The translations under genes were made by a program, and so were the position numbers. From positions 11,924,428 to 11,988,427 of the forward strand of contig NC_064759.1 of NCBI RefSeq assembly GCF_011397635.1: DNA of 64,000 nucleotides, written 5' to 3'. The notes under the pieces are model-generated. The model had not been told where the DNA came from and did not search any database. It was given only the letters and a program-made list of their open reading frames with translations. The DNA comes from Epinephelus fuscoguttatus (lineage: Eukaryota; Chordata; Actinopteri; Perciformes; Serranidae). Numbering within the stretch: position 1 is the first letter of the stretch; every line of letters begins with the position of its first letter. Of the stretch, positions 22,753 to 55,878 are shown one piece after another.

Positions 22753-25010
22753 ATACACAATACAGAATCTATTGTCTCCTGTTTGTGATAGCACAGACAT
22801 ATTTGTTTTCATAGCCTATATTTTACTGAACTGCCTTTTGTCCACTGTTTAAACTGATGAAAAGCCATCACATCATATTCTACGCATCTCTCCAGCTCCA
22901 TTTTTTAAGCATTTCTCCTCCACGAAAAAATCAGTCTGCAGTCCCAAAACAACCAACCGTCGGATGAAATAAAAATGTTATCTGCAAAAAAGAAAATCTT
23001 CCGTCCGAAAAAAGGAAAGTGACCAAAATCTTTCACCATCAAAAGCCACAATTCTTCAGCCAACAACTGACCACAATGATCAGGCAAAAACAGGACTAAG
23101 GTAAAATGATCCAAAGCATTTAGCAATCAACATGTGCTCATTTTACTTGGCCTCACTCAGGCCCATGGGCTGCTTTCCTCTGTGTGGCTTCCTTGTTCTT
23201 GCCCTCAGCAGTCGAAGATCTACACACTGACAGAAACAGTCCAACTGGCTTTGTGAGGTTTCTAAAACACCTTCTCATCTGCCTCATTCCCTTAAGATAA
23301 TTCCACTTAAATGTTTACATTTTAAAATCTTACCTACTTAATCTCACCTAGGTGTCTCTCTGTGTCTCTCTGTCTTGAGGACTATGCAAAGATATGGCCG
23401 ATCTCTGTCACAAGGAAGTGAAGAAGACAAAGCTGCACCGCTGTAATTTCCTGCCAAAAGTCCCTCATGACTCATAAGCAGTTGTTATATAACAGAGCAT
23501 TCTCCAGTCAAACAGCCCAGTATAAAAACCTTGCTCCCCTACGTGGGTTATTTACTACCCTCATAAAAACCTGTTTGACTAGGACAACCTTTATGGTGTG
23601 TTATGTATTACACACCTATAATTCTTTGATTTACGTAAAAGCACAATACTTCTTTGTGAAACTGTCTTAATTATATACTTGTAATTCTAACTGTTAAGTC
23701 TAAACACTGTAACTGGTGCAATTATTTAACTGTGCAACATTTTCTCAGTATCCTTCATTATTCTTACCAACACCACTCTTGAATGTATATTTAACATGTG
23801 ATGCACATATTGTATATAATTCTTATTCTTATTCTTATTTATGTATATATTGTGTTCTACGTTGTAGCATAATACTCATAATTTATATTTCTGAAACTTT
23901 ACAGAACTTTACATACTAGTTTTATACTTCATAATGTAGCATAAGCACACATTTTCATATTTTTTTTACACACTTTATTTATACATATTTTATGTTTTTT
24001 AATATTTTACATACTAATGTTAGACATTCTAGTACAATTTATATATCTTTATTATTATTATTTTAATATTTTTAGATATTTAGTTATTTCTACTTTCTAT
24101 AATTCTCTGTGTTTTACATCAGGGAGACTGTGAAGTATCACAAATTCCCCTCAGGAATCAATAAAGTGTTTCTGATTATGATTTCTGATCTTAATTATTT
24201 TGTATTTATATGTGGATAAACTTTTGCAGCTTTCCCTTAGCTTTAAACAAAAATTGGTGCATTTTATCAAACATTATATTGCCTGTGCTATGAGATTGAC
24301 CTCTTTCATGGCAGAAATTTTGACAGGCCACAGTAGGAAAAGCACAGATGTATTTATTAACATTAGTATTTGCTGCATTCCACGAAGGGGAGGCCCTGGT
24401 ATTGTGCATGCTGACTCACTGGTATCGCCTACTGGGACACTGAATGGAACTGAGCCACTATTAATGTCTGCTTGAGTCAAAATGTCTGCTGTACAAAATT
24501 ATAAATTAATTCATTTAAATTAATTTCGACTTGAGTGTCTCTGATTGTATTTATTTTTTCAGTTCCTGACAAAATACAAAAAATAATTTCAATTGTGTCT
24601 CGACAAGGCCCTAAGTTTAAAACACATATTGTGCAGTGAGACTGGACTTTTAAAAGATGTACAAAACATCTGCTATACAGGTGATAGTTTTGCTAATATT
24701 GACCTATGATGCCTTCTGTCTCTTACGTCGATCTTCATGTGAAGCATAGAAGTATCTTATTGTGAAGCAGTTTGTGCTGCATTTCTTGAAAGGTGATAAG
24801 TAAATAAAGCTTCTGATTATTATATTACATTGATAATGACCTTTTATGTATTTATGCGATTATTTATAACTAAATATAATTGTACATTAATTCTCCTTGC
24901 TTTAAAGCTTTATAAATAAACAGAATTACAAGTATAATGAAGTTTTATTACTTTTTTTTCTGTGACGCACCTATGAATTCGGTCAAACGTCATCACGCTG
25001 GGTGAATGGC
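22753..25010. other. RBM12B-TMEM67 spacer, AT-rich, little structure
   Basis: AT-rich spacer between the divergent genes. Near 24128-24166 the sequence CAAATTCCCCTCAGGAATCA followed by ATAAAG resembles the 3' tail of a teleost LINE/SINE family, so part of 23700-24170 is probably a retroelement end. No open frame here looks like a gene. Confidence 0.4.
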
Positions 25011-25042
25011 ATTGTGGGTAAAAAGGAAGACCGTTGTTTACC

Positions 25043-44390
<19,348 letters not shown>

Positions 44391-45057
44391 AGTTCCTTGC
44401 GAAGTAGTTGGTGATGTCAGTGTTGTTTGGTGGCATTGCTCTCAAAATGTTTACTGTTCACAGCTTGTGCAGCCTTTTTTTTGTACTTTTCTTTACACAT
44501 ACAGTATTTTCACGACTGTTTCATGATGTAAATATCATAATTTTTCTAAAGATTTTGATGTTTTTATTGATTAAAATGTTTTGATATGAAGATAGCCTTG
44601 TTTTGAGGTCATTTCAATGGAGTTCACTTCAAGATGTCTTTTGAGTTTCCTGAAATTTATGTGATGATATAAGAAAAGTTTGATGCAGATAGGTGTGCAA
44701 TATATACTGTGGAATTATACATATATATACATATATATTTGTCAACCAGCAGAGGCTTTTAAACGTATCCCTTTAACATGTCCGGGTATATTAGGTCATT
44801 ACGGACAACATTGCAAAACACTTTTTTATGGCAGCATTTGATTTTTATATGGCTCTTGCATTTTTTCTTTCATGTTTTATGGGTTAGTCATCCAACAGAC
44901 ATCCCTGTCAGTTTCTTTACGCAGAAACAATTACTGATTTGTAATGTGGAAACTTCTTTATGTGGTGTTTTTACCAGTTTTAATCACCTGATCTGTTCCT
45001 TATGGTGAGGAAGAGACTTCTGCGGATAATTCAGCCCCTGGTAAATACCTCCTAAAC
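44391..45057. other. TMEM67 3' UTR and spacer
   Basis: AT-rich 3' flank of TMEM67. The best poly(A) region is between 44540 and 44600, where ATTAAA occurs at about 44571. No open frame looks like a gene. Confidence 0.5.
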
Positions 45058-45452
45058 CAGGGATGTCAAACATACGGCCCAGGGGCCAGAACCGGCCCGC
45101 CAAAGGGTTGAGTCCGGCTCACTGGATGGATGACCTTGCACACTTAATAGTGATGTACTTGTGAAGGCTGAGAGGTACCAGGTTTTAGGAGCAAGTTAAA
45201 CACTGAGTAGCTTTCTATGTAAAATGGAACCTCAGAGGCTTTTCCACCCTGACCTTAATACAGTTATTTTCTTTCACTTCAGTTTGGTGTGGTGATGTCA
45301 GGATTACGACACGGGAGTGGAAATGTATGGGAAAATGCACATGTAATGACAGTGAGTAGGCAGCTGACTGAATGTGGGAAAAACAGAAATATTGAAATTG
45401 CATTCATCCTTCTGAGGACATCATAGGCTGTCATCTGTTTTGTAAATGGATT

Positions 45453-45501
<49 letters not shown>

Positions 45502-45640
45502 CTTTAAACAAAAAAAAGGGAAAATGTCAGAGGTGTCTGTTACTGACAGGATATTCGGCAGTGGTTTTACTGCTCTTGCCCACCTGCAATCAAATGGGAC
45601 TGTATGAGGCCTGTGAAATAAATTGAGTTTGACACTTCTG
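45058..45640. mobile_element. hAT-like non-autonomous element, 583 bp
   Basis: The left end CAGGGATGTCAAACATACGG and the right end (AAATTGAGTTTGACACTTCTG) are imperfect inverted repeats. Flanks TCCTAAAC (45050-45057) and TCCTGAAC (45641-45648) form an 8-bp target duplication with one difference. It holds a (TA)n tract at 45458-45495 and no transposase. Confidence 0.75.
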
Positions 45641-45648
45641 TCCTGAAC

Positions 45649-46179
45649 ACTGAAGAAATCCTGACAAGTTTCAGCTGGTTGCAATCTGCAACTAAATGCT
45701 ACACTTTACTCATTTAATGCACTCAAGATGCAAGACTCATAAATTAAAACATCCTTATGAGACTAGATCAGTAGCTGACTGCCATGGAATGTGTTTTAGC
45801 AAATCCCCCTTTTTTGAATAGACTGAGTTCTGTTGGTTAAATCCTCATATGTCATTCCAGGATGTGCTGAACACTGCACAGTACATCAGGACACAAATAG
45901 AACCGCATGCATGATTTACAGGTTCACATGAGGTAACAGCTTTTGTCTCTGCCCAGTGCTGTTCCTAAATCTATCCTGCCCTTTAGACACAGATTACAGA
46001 GAGAGCTTTCGGAATTATGTATTTCATGATTAATTGTTGAATATAGTCACATTAACATTCACCTTAATTACTTAAAATATCCGCTTGTGGGTTAATAAAA
46101 GCTGCAGCTCATCGCTCCCATTTTCAAAGGCTCTACCCGTGCGTGAGGGCTTGCCGTGACGTCAGCGCGTCTGTCATAG
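45649..46179. other. TMEM67-PDP1 spacer
   Basis: AT-rich spacer between the hAT-like element and the PDP1 promoter region. I see no gene or clear repeat. Confidence 0.4.
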
Positions 46180-46289
46180 CTCAGCCAATCAGCGCCCACT
46201 CTGCGGTGCGGCGCTCCAGGATGATAGAGACCTGAGGGGTCGGTGTTAAGTCATGAACTTCAGTAACTTCTCCACATCCCTCGGTTAAG
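46180..46289 (+). promoter_or_regulatory. PDP1 promoter and noncoding first exon
   Basis: A locally GC- and CpG-richer block (around 46130-46350) contains CGTGACGTCAGCG (CRE-like TGACGTCA at 46156-46163) and CCAAT (46185-46189). A noncoding exon ends at 46289 (CGGTTAAG|GTGAGT). The next exon of the gene begins at 49233. The start of transcription cannot be fixed, and other noncoding exons are possible. Confidence 0.55.
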
Positions 46290-47330
46290 GTGAGTCTGAA
46301 TTTAGCTCCGCACTCGCACTTTTCGGCTGTTACGTGTCGGCGGGCTGTGTGCTGGTCCCTCCTGGTGTTATGTGAGCGGACATTACCCAGTTTGAGCGAC
46401 AGTTGGTGGGTGTAACCCAAACACCACTAGCTACCATTAGCTTAAATTTGGCTGCTCTCCTCGGTTGACTGACGCACGTCGAGCTAACGTAAATACTTTC
46501 TGTTAATGTCATTATCGTGGCACGGTTTGTTCGCCTAGCTTAGCGTTGAGACTGGTCTTCTGTGTTCCAGGGTCGGCTAACAGCTCTGGGGTTAGCTTAC
46601 GGTTTTGTAGTCCCGCTTTGCTACCAGCTAGGGGAGGCTAGTGATGTCAACAAACATGGCAACTTTATTTGCAGAGCTCAGAGCTGGGACGGGCCCTCCG
46701 CGGTCTGACTGACTCATAATATACACTTTGCGGAGGATTTTTCACTGCCCAGCTTACTCCAACACAGCGGGGTCAGCCTGGAGGACATTTGCACTAAAAC
46801 GTTTAAGCAGCAGAGATTTTCACCTGAGCTGCTGCATCTTCCCCCAGAACACCACTGACTCCAAGGAGCTGCAGATGCACTTAAATTATGCAATGAGAAC
46901 ACATTATATATGGAGACACGCAGCTTGGATCTGGTTCAGTAGGTCATGACCAGACAGGACATTTCTCAAGACTTAAATGTCAGGGCTGAGATTCTTGCCA
47001 GAGCTAATTTTAGCAATGCTGAGCTGGAGTTGGAAAGGAGAGCAAACTTGCAACCCAAGCCAGACAGACACCAGTGCATGCTCTGACTCCTAATACTCGT
47101 TTTTTGACACTTTCAGGACAAAACAGTGAACTGTGCTAAGCTGTATTTTGCACAAGACTATATGATGTCTCTGTGTGAGGCTGTATGGCATGTCAACTCC
47201 TCCCAGAGTTACACTACAATAGGTTTTATATTTCCACATGGAGCAGGATGTTAGAGTAGGTTGTGCATTCAAGATAAACAGATTAATCAGATTAATTTTG
47301 CCAGGTGCAAAAGAAATAGATTCACTTACC

Positions 47331-47698
47331 AGTTTATTAGGTACACCTAGCTAAAAATGTATGCAGTCTGTATATAAAAGCCCTGCAATAAGCCCTAGCT
47401 TCATGAAGGTTATTATAAAACTGGTATAGCGAGGAGCTGGTTTAACTGCATGGTCGTTTTGGAGGATGCAGTTTGTGGTGCTGTTGAACTGTGTTTTCCA
47501 TTCAGCCTACCCTCATTGATGTAATGGGGTCAACAAAATAACACCTGTCAGTATAACACATTACAAGTCAACAGCACCGCCACGATTACAGTGTTGAACC
47601 TCTCCGATAAAGTTTTAGCTAACACTGAACCTTACAACCGTCAGGACGGTAGGTTTTATTGCATTAGATTGCATTCATTTAGCAACGTGTACCTAATA
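47331..47698. mobile_element. MITE with AGTTTATTAGGTACAC ends
   Basis: The left end AGTTTATTAGGTACACCTAG and the right end, read as reverse complement GATATTAGGTACACGTTG, are imperfect terminal repeats of a teleost MITE family. Non-coding. In the PDP1 5' UTR intron. Confidence 0.6.
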
Positions 47699-48934
47699 TC
47701 GTAGCAACTGAGAGTATGCATTTATTAGAGCTGGACTCAAATATTCAACTATTTGCATTATTGGACTATTTGGTTAGGTATTAGGTTTTCAACTTTAGGA
47801 TTTGGATATTAGTTTGTTTTCCTCACACACAGGCCTTTGTCAGGCATTGTCTATGATTCAGAGCCTATTATTATGTGCATTTATGTAGGTCTGTAATTTA
47901 TTCATAGTGAGAAAGTGTCACAAGTTATTATTGTCACAAAAAGTGCATAAATAGGACCTTGTTCAGTCAAGCCCCTTGGGATTAAAAACACACCAAACCT
48001 CTTGAAAAAAGTTGCAGCGCTTTGTCATCCATCTGAGAAGGGAGGAAATGTGTGGCTGAGTCGTCTCTGAGTTGTGTTTACCGCCCCACCCCATGGCCAA
48101 AAGCTTTGAATATTCGCTGTTGAGTACCACCATAGCTCCAGAGCCCCAAAAAATCTTATTCTGGACAGTCTTATATGTGTGTATTGTTGGTTTGCATGCT
48201 AAAGTTCACTTCAAGACTGACCTGCCAAATGCAGGAAAACAAGTTTTACTGGTAAAAATAGTTCAAATACGGTTTCCATAGCTGCCAATGATATTTACAC
48301 AAATTTTGTATGATGGATCTTTTTTCCTTACTATTGAATTTCCAATTAGATGGCTGTATTTCACCACATGGGAATGACGTTAAGTTTAGTCTAATGCTAG
48401 GCTCAATAACCAGGGTGAGGGTTTCTGGTACCTGCTTTCGTGGAGAAGGGAAACGAGTCTAAAGAGGTCGAAACTCCAGTAACACTTGTGTACAGAACAA
48501 GTTTATTGTAGGACCAAAGCTCTTACCAGATGGCAAGACTCAGTAACTGTCCAGGGAGCAGAGAAATGAGATGGAAGTTTACAGAAGTTTAGGCTCCTGT
48601 AATATTCTCTGGTACACTGGGCAGTTAATCAGCAACTGTTTAAACTGGTGATTTGATTTTATGTGAATTGCTCACGGGCATAATATGTGAACTGTGGCCA
48701 ACGCAGATGGAGCAAAGTGGAAAATATTGGCCTGAAAAAAATCAAATGTTCTTATTCAAATATTTATGTGTGGTTAGTCGGTGGGGTTATTTAGACACCA
48801 AAGCCTCACCTGCATTCACTGCTACTGTCAACCTGTCACTGCATAATCTGTGTTTCACAATGTTTGCTCAATGGCACATGGAGAGACCACTCTGTTCTTT
48901 GTAGATGAATGCATCTCATTAAAAGTCCAGCTGT

Positions 48935-49030
48935 TACGTTCTGTTCTGTTCAGTTGAGTTCAGACAGCTTTATTTATCCCGGAAGGGCAAGTCAGTTTTG
49001 CAATCTACCCGGTTTGTACACAAACTCACA
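48935..49030 (-). repeat. Short retroelement 3' tail
   Basis: On the minus strand TTGCCCTTCCGGGATAAATA resembles the 3' tail (CCCTCGGGATCAATAAAG) of teleost LINE/SINE families. Only a short piece. PDP1 5' intron. Confidence 0.35.
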
Positions 49031-49245
49031 GGCAGAAACAAACAGCAAGCAACAGTCGTGATATGTCAGAGATCAATACATGGGCAAAAGATTCACACTG
49101 GCACTTTGTGTGGCCCCGTGCACACCGACTCACATGAGGACCAGGCAAAAAATTACACGCTTCAATAAATAATTAGTAAACATAAATAATGTTTGTTTAC
49201 ATCAGTGGTGTATTGTCTGTGTCTACTTGCAGTGCACCTTCAGCC

Positions 49246-52200
49246 ATGCCTGTGACATCTCAGCTGCTCAGGGGTTTGCCCCGTTCCAAGGTTTTGGCCT
49301 CCAGTCTGTTACCATGCCAACAACACCAGTCCCATTTAGGACCCATCACTCACCGACCTGCCTCAAGACGGCCTTCTCACATATGGCAGAGCCACCAGCA
49401 CTCAAGAAGTTACCGGGCAACCTCAGTGCTCCGCAGTTACATCCTCACACCCCCGCAGGTCAACTCGATTCTGAAAGCCAACGAGTACAGCTTCAAGGTG
49501 TGTGTGTGTCATTCAGGCAACTAACGCTGCAAATAATGAGTATTTTTGGTGTTGATTAATCCATCGATTATTTTCTTGATTAATGGATTAGTTGTTTGGA
49601 CTATAAAATGTAAGAAAATGGTGAAAAATTATCTGCATTCCTTAGAGTCCAAGACGACGCCCTCAAATAACTTGTTTCTTCCACAGTCCAAAGATCTTCA
49701 TTTTACTGTCATAGAGAAGTAAAAAAGAAACAAAAAATATTCACATTTAAGAAGCTGGAATCAAAGGAATTTGAATTTTTCCTTTTAAAAAAATATGTAT
49801 CTAATTAATTTATTATGAAAATAGTTGGTGATGAATTTAGTAGTCAACAATCTAGTAGCCAAATAATCGTTGCAGCTCTAATGCAAACATAAACAACATG
49901 CCCGGCCATCTCTACATTTAAGTTTTCATCTTACGATTTTTATGTGTTGCGGTCCCAGGTGCCGGAGTTCGATGGGAAGAACGTGTCAGCAGTGATGGGT
50001 TTTGAGAGTAATCAGCTGCCAGCTAATGCTCCTATAGAAGACCGTCGAAGTGCAGCCACATGCCTGCAGACACGAGGAATGCTGCTGGGTGTGTTTGATG
50101 GCCATGCTGGCTGCGCCTGTGCACAGGTAAAGTTGACTCCATACGTGCATTGTTTAAAGTGTGATTAAATTATCTGCTACGGTCCTCATATCCACTCTGT
50201 ACTCATGATACATAACAAGGGACTTGTTTTACTTGGGGACCTCTATTAATTTGTAATAACTGCAGAGGTTGTCTGTGATGTTAATCCCACGTGAACCTGC
50301 CATATCCGTAATTTGTCAAGTAAGATTTCCACCTAAAATAACCACAGACACAGAGGTCATGTGATAATATTAGTCCTGCACAAACTGGCATCTCAGTGAT
50401 TTTGGGTCGTATTTAGATTTTTTATTTTCCCCGCAATTTCAGCCTCTTCCCTTTGCGAGAACTATGGAAGCTGCGTTGGCAATTAGAAATGAAAGTTTTG
50501 ACATCATTTTGGGTGCAGGAGGCTCATCTCATGACAGCATGATCATGCATTGCAAAAAGAGGTAACTGAAATCATGACAAGATCAGAATTTTGAAAGATG
50601 ATGAAAGGGATGACGTGACAGTGTTGCAGAGCCAGTCCTGTTTGTTTAACCCACATTTTCAAAAGGAAAAAAAAGGAGGTTAGCGCTGTACTGTGTGCAT
50701 CATGACCGGGAATGTGCCACGTGAAACACAGATACGGGGCAGTGAAGAGAAATCACATAAGGTTCCCAGGTAGTGCTAGCTCTGTATGAATAGGGCTTTA
50801 TTCTGCAACATTTTGAAACATGGCGCATGCTTAGAAAAGCCTGAAGCACTAAACATTAATTTTGTAAGCATTATAAACAGGCTGGTTGGAGGAACAGGAA
50901 TATTTACACTTTCTACATACACGTTTCTACTATATGGTTATTAAAGCTTGTCCAGTAATTGGAACAATTTAAACTTTTGATGCTGAGATGTTAGAAGTCG
51001 CATATTTAAAGATCTATTTACAAAATAACTTTATATGTATTTTCATTTCTATACACTGTTGCACTGACAGTATTTTCCCGTCTCTCCTCCTCTCTGGCAG
51101 GCGCTGAGTGAGAGGTTATTCTACTACATAGCAGTGTCTCTGCTGCCCCACAATACACTGTGTGAGCTGGAGGCAGCGGTGGAGTCCGGCAGGGCCCTCA
51201 GTCCCATCCTGCAGTGGCACAAACACCCCAACGACTACTTCAGCAGGGAGGCTCAGACTCTCTACTTCAACAGCCTCCGAACATACTGGCAGGAGTTAAT
51301 AGATCTCACCAGGTCAGCAGACAATTCACGGCTAAGTATACACAACAGCAAAAATGCAGGCTTCTTCCTAAACTCCAGTGAGGCTACCATGTTATTGACA
51401 GCTGGGGGTGCCTTCACTTGACAAGTTTTTTGGCTTTTACTAACTTTTGAAGCTGGTTTCATCTGTACCTTGTAGCAACACGCCCACACCAACACAGGCC
51501 CGTCTGTTGTTTTGCCAATAGTGCTGCTGTTGTTGCTATCTGTCCTTGACCTGTGGATTCCTCTTTCTTTCTGTGCTTCACACATAACTGCTCTCTCTCA
51601 ATGTTTTCAGCCCAGGCGAAGTCCCAGACACCCGCGAGGCACTGCTGAATGCCTTCAAGAGGCTGGACAATGACATTTCTCTGGAGGCTCAGGTAGGAAC
51701 TGTCTGCTGTCTTAAAAGGACAGTTCACCCAAAAATCAAAAATATATTTTTTTTCCTACCTGTAGTGCTTTTTATCACTCTAGATTGTTTTGGTATAATA
51801 CATATATAATGGAACTAGGTGGTACTCAGCTCGTGGTGCTCAAAGCACCAGTAAATACATTTGGAAAACTCAACAGCATTGTCTCTTTCCAGAAATCATG
51901 ACCCAGTTACTCAAGATAACCCACAGACCTTGTTGTGAGCAGCTTCATGTAGGAACTATTTTCCTTCTACCTAACTACACCCACCAACCGTATGACCACG
52001 CAGACAGAAGCATGCATCTACTCGTGGATGAGAGGCTCGTGCTTGTGACAGTGCGAGATGGAAACTTTAAAAGCGCGCCCCTCCTGTAATGTTAGCTAGC
52101 TCAGTGGTGCTAGGTGAGCTAGCAGTAAATGCACACTTCCTTCTGCGTGGTGATAAGGTTGGTGAGTGTAGCTAGGTAAAAAGACAACAGTCTTGACTTT

Positions 52201-55073
52201 CTAAATTATCTTTTAAATTGATAAATATCACGTGTAATTAATGGCACTATTCAAACAGGATCAAACAAATATTTGTCTCTCATTATCATCATTAACCATC
52301 ATACATATTACTTTCATAATGAGGTCTGATGGTGGTCCACTGGGAGGGGAGGGAGTTTGCCTCTCAATTAGGGGTGTTCTTGGTCTAGGCTCTTCTTCCT
52401 TGATAGAATATGTAGTGAATTTGTAGCATCACCTCTCCAGTGTATTGTAGACAGTGCAAGGACAAACCACAATGCTAGATTGATTGGAATACTTATATAA
52501 GTATATATATATATATCAATTTCTAAGGGTGTCACTTCCCTTCTGTTTTTTGGAAACACTTCTCATTTTCTACTCTGTTTATAAGCTGCTTGGTTTTTGC
52601 AACAGTCCCTGTAAATATAAAACACTTTACAATCAGATGAAAACGTCTGCCGTTTTCTAGAGTAGATAAAAGTATATTTGATCCTAAATACAGTGTAACC
52701 TCCAAGTCCTGATTCTTCAACTGGGGGTCCGTGACCACCAGGGGTCCTCAGAGTTATTGCAGGGGGGTCACTTAATTATAGTTTAATCATTTTTACTTAT
52801 TTATGACATAAATCCAATATATTTTGCCTTTGCAAAAAACTGTTTTTGTGGAAGTGGAGTTTCCTCCCTCACGTACCTGAAGAGCAAATACAGGTCAAGA
52901 CTGCAGCCTGAGGCTAATATGGCCCTCTGCCTGACAACCTCCACCTGCCTAGTTAATATGCAACTCAGTTTTATGTAGGACGGGGTCCCTGCTTCATCTC
53001 TGTTTCAGCTAACAGGACTCCCTGCTCCAAGTTGTTCACGTCTGTATGACAGTATTAAATGTCTATCTTAGTTTGGGCAGTTGCCATTTGTACAGGTTGT
53101 CACACAAAACTGTCACTTGTACAGAACGTCTGAGTTTCAAATGCAACACGACGTTGCACATGGTCACAAAGTCGGCATTAATGCAGGCTCACTGGTTGGA
53201 GGGTTACATAACCCACTTCAGCTCCCTGCTAATTGGTTTGGGGGGGGGGACACTTAATGTGGTGGACCTTCCACGTGCACATGAAAGTGGAGTAGCAGTG
53301 AGAAGGCAGAGGGTGTAGGGGGTGGTTTGGGAACGGCCCCAAGTAATTGATACTCATGTCTGAGTCAAATTGCAAGTCATTAAATTTGTTCTGAGTGCAG
53401 GACGTCAGTGCAGTCGCATGCATTAAGATGCATATTGAATATCACCTCTGCCATGTGGCAGCTGTGCCAAATAATAAGAAGAGCATCCAAATTTAAACTT
53501 TTATGGATTAAAGAGGAGCTCAGGTGTCACTGCCTCTACATGTAATTTAAACCATGTGCCACATCCTGTCTGGAAGCTCACAGTGTCATACTGCCACACA
53601 GGTTGGAGACCCGAATGCCTTCCTGCACTACTGGGTCCTGAGAGTGGCCTTTTCTGGAGCAACAGCATGCGTGGCTCACATCGATGGATCAGACCTGTAA
53701 GGAGGATAAATACATGCACACACGTCCCTGTCAGTGTGTCAATAACACATCTCAGCCTTGATTCTTCTCCTCTCTGTTTCTAAAGGTATATAGCCAATGC
53801 AGGAGACGCTCGGGCGGTGTTGGGAGTGCAGGAGGAGGATGGTTCATTCAGCGCGCTCACACTCTCTAATGACCACAGTGCCCAGAATGAGGATGAGGTG
53901 GCTCGGATACGAAGTGAACACCCTCCATCAGAGAGGAAGACAGTTATCAGACAGGTAATACACCTCCTGATTTGCTCACTTTAGTCGTTGTTGCAGCGTT
54001 TATTAAAACCTCTTCCTCTCTTTCTAATGTTTTCTTAATCAGGAACGCTTGCTCGGCCTCCTCATGCCGTTCCGTGCATTTGGGGATGTGAAGTTTAAGT
54101 GGAGTATTGAACTGCAGAAGTGTGTGTTGGAGTCCGGACCCGATCAGCTCCATGAAAATGAGCACACCAAGTTCATCCCTCCGAACTACCACACACCCCC
54201 CTACCTGACCGCCGAGCCAGAGATCACGTACCACAAACTGCGGCCACAGGATCGCTTCATGGTGAGAGCAAACAAATCCTCTCCATACTTTTTCCATAAT
54301 ACAGCGATGCTTAACATCATTTCCAAAAAGGAGAAATTAATGACCATTTTGTTTCCGCTTTTTTCACAAATTTAAAAAAATATATCCATCATTAGAAGTT
54401 GCAATTTCTATAGATCATCTTTCAACAACCTGTGCAGCTGCTTGAATCTCTTTTAAAGTTTGGAGTGGACGACTGTTTCCCAGAGTGGTATGAACAGCGA
54501 TAAATCGCTGAATTAATTGAAATACGGCCGACAATTTGGAGGTCTGGAATCAGGCTGGGAGGTCTCAGCCCTCTCCTAAATGCTAGAATAATATTAGGAG
54601 ACATTATGGATCTGGCATTTCTCTTTTAGATGGGAAACAATAAAGGGACAGTTCAAATCAAAAATGCCTCAGGGTTTCCGCAGGTCCTTAAAAAGTCTTA
54701 AATGTCTTAAATACAATGTTATAAATATCAGGCTTTACAGTCATGTGAGGTCTTATTGTGACAGACATTTTTATCTTATTTAGTTTAGCCACCTTTTTAT
54801 TTCTTTTTGTCAAATGAGTCAAGCTCTTCTATGTGAAAGTCCACATTTCTGATGTTACAAGTCTTTAAACCTACCACTGAACATAATGCTGTCTTTTTTC
54901 CTTATACTTGCACTTGTTGGCAAAATGAAGATTAACCTAACTCACTCTAATAACCATTTTCCTACATAAAACCTACCTCTGCACAGGACCACACAAACTA
55001 CTTAAGTTTCTATTTACTTGCAGCGGTTGAATAAGATTATTTGTCCAAAAATCAGTCTTAAATTTGGTTAGAA

Positions 55074-55144
<71 letters not shown>

Positions 55145-55878
55145 TGAAAAATAAATTGAAAAATAAAAATAAGCACCCCTTTTTGATTTTTTTTTTTTTT
55201 AAACGGTAAAACGTGTCTTTTTCAGAGGCACTATCCAGCTTCTAGGCTCATGATTGCATGTTGTTTGGCATACTTTATTATCTCTCTGGTTAGTGTGAAT
55301 TAAGGGCTGTATGACCTTTGCAGACAAAGACTGTATTTGTGAAGAAAGAATTTCCAGTTGCAGTATTTCTTAAAGTGGACATGGAGTGTTTTGTAATGAA
55401 GCTCATTTAATGATGTCACTCTTGGCATAATGTGAGTGACATGGCTAATCTGTTACAATCAATTGTGAGTCAGACTTCTCTCTGTCTGTCCCTGCAGGTG
55501 ATTGGCTCTGACGGCCTCTGGGAGACCCTCCACAGACAGGAGGTGGTTCGTATCGTGGGGGAGTATTTAACAGGGGTGCACCAGCGTCAGCCCCTCAAAG
55601 TCGGAGGCTACAAAGTCACCCTGGGACAGATGCAGGGGCTGCTCGAAGAGAGAAAGGCCCGCGTGTCTTCAGCTTTCGAGGATCAGAACTCAGCGACCCA
55701 CCTGATGCGCCACGCGGTGGGGAACAACGAATTTGGCACGGTCGACCACGAGAGGCTGTCGAAAATGCTCTCGCTGCCCGAGGAGCTGGCTCGCATGTAC
55801 CGCGATGACATCACCATTATCATCTGTCAGTTCAACCCCCATGTGATCGGAGCACAGAGACAGGACGAGCAGTCCTGA
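49246..55878 (+). CDS. pdp1: PDP1, pyruvate dehydrogenase phosphatase catalytic subunit 1
   Basis: A PP2C-type phosphatase of the mitochondrial matrix that dephosphorylates the E1-alpha subunit and so reactivates the pyruvate dehydrogenase complex. Exons: 49246-49497, 49959-50126, 51101-51312, 51611-51692, 53602-53696, 53786-53954, 54043-54261, 55498-55878. All junctions keep frame, giving 525 residues (human 537). The first about 70 residues are Arg/Ser/His-rich, a mitochondrial presequence, poorly conserved. Conservation begins at YILTPPQVNSILKANEYSFK. PP2C motifs: IEDRRSAATCLQ, LLGVFDGHAG (metal-binding Asp), AFSGATACVAHIDG, NAGDARAVLG, LLMPFRAFGDVKFKWS, SDGLWE and RDDITIII. The start ATG at 49246 is the first in the exon in this frame that precedes a plausible presequence. 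PDP2 is the alternative but fits less well; the RBM12B-TMEM67 neighbourhood supports PDP1. Confidence 0.95.
51714..52182 (+). repeat. Partial copy of a foldback MITE
   Basis: This matches the left arm and loop of 58451-59236: AGGACAGTTCACCC, CAACAGCATTGTCTCTTTCC, ACCTTGTTGTGAGCAGC and TAGCTAGCTCAGTGGTGC, and then only the start of the right arm. PDP1 intron 4. The rest of this 1.9-kb intron (to 53601) shows no other named feature. Confidence 0.55.
55074..55139. repeat. (TA)n microsatellite
   Basis: About 64 bp of TA in the last PDP1 intron (54262-55497). Confidence 0.95.

Noticed and set aside
46728-46949. 73-codon frame downstream of the PDP1 first exon
   Set aside because: No matching protein family, lies in the 5' intron; could at most be an alternative noncoding exon.
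55498-55520. GSDGLWE in PDP1 where I recall ATDGLWE in human
   Set aside because: Serine is common at this position in PP2C phosphatases; a conservative change, not a lost residue.
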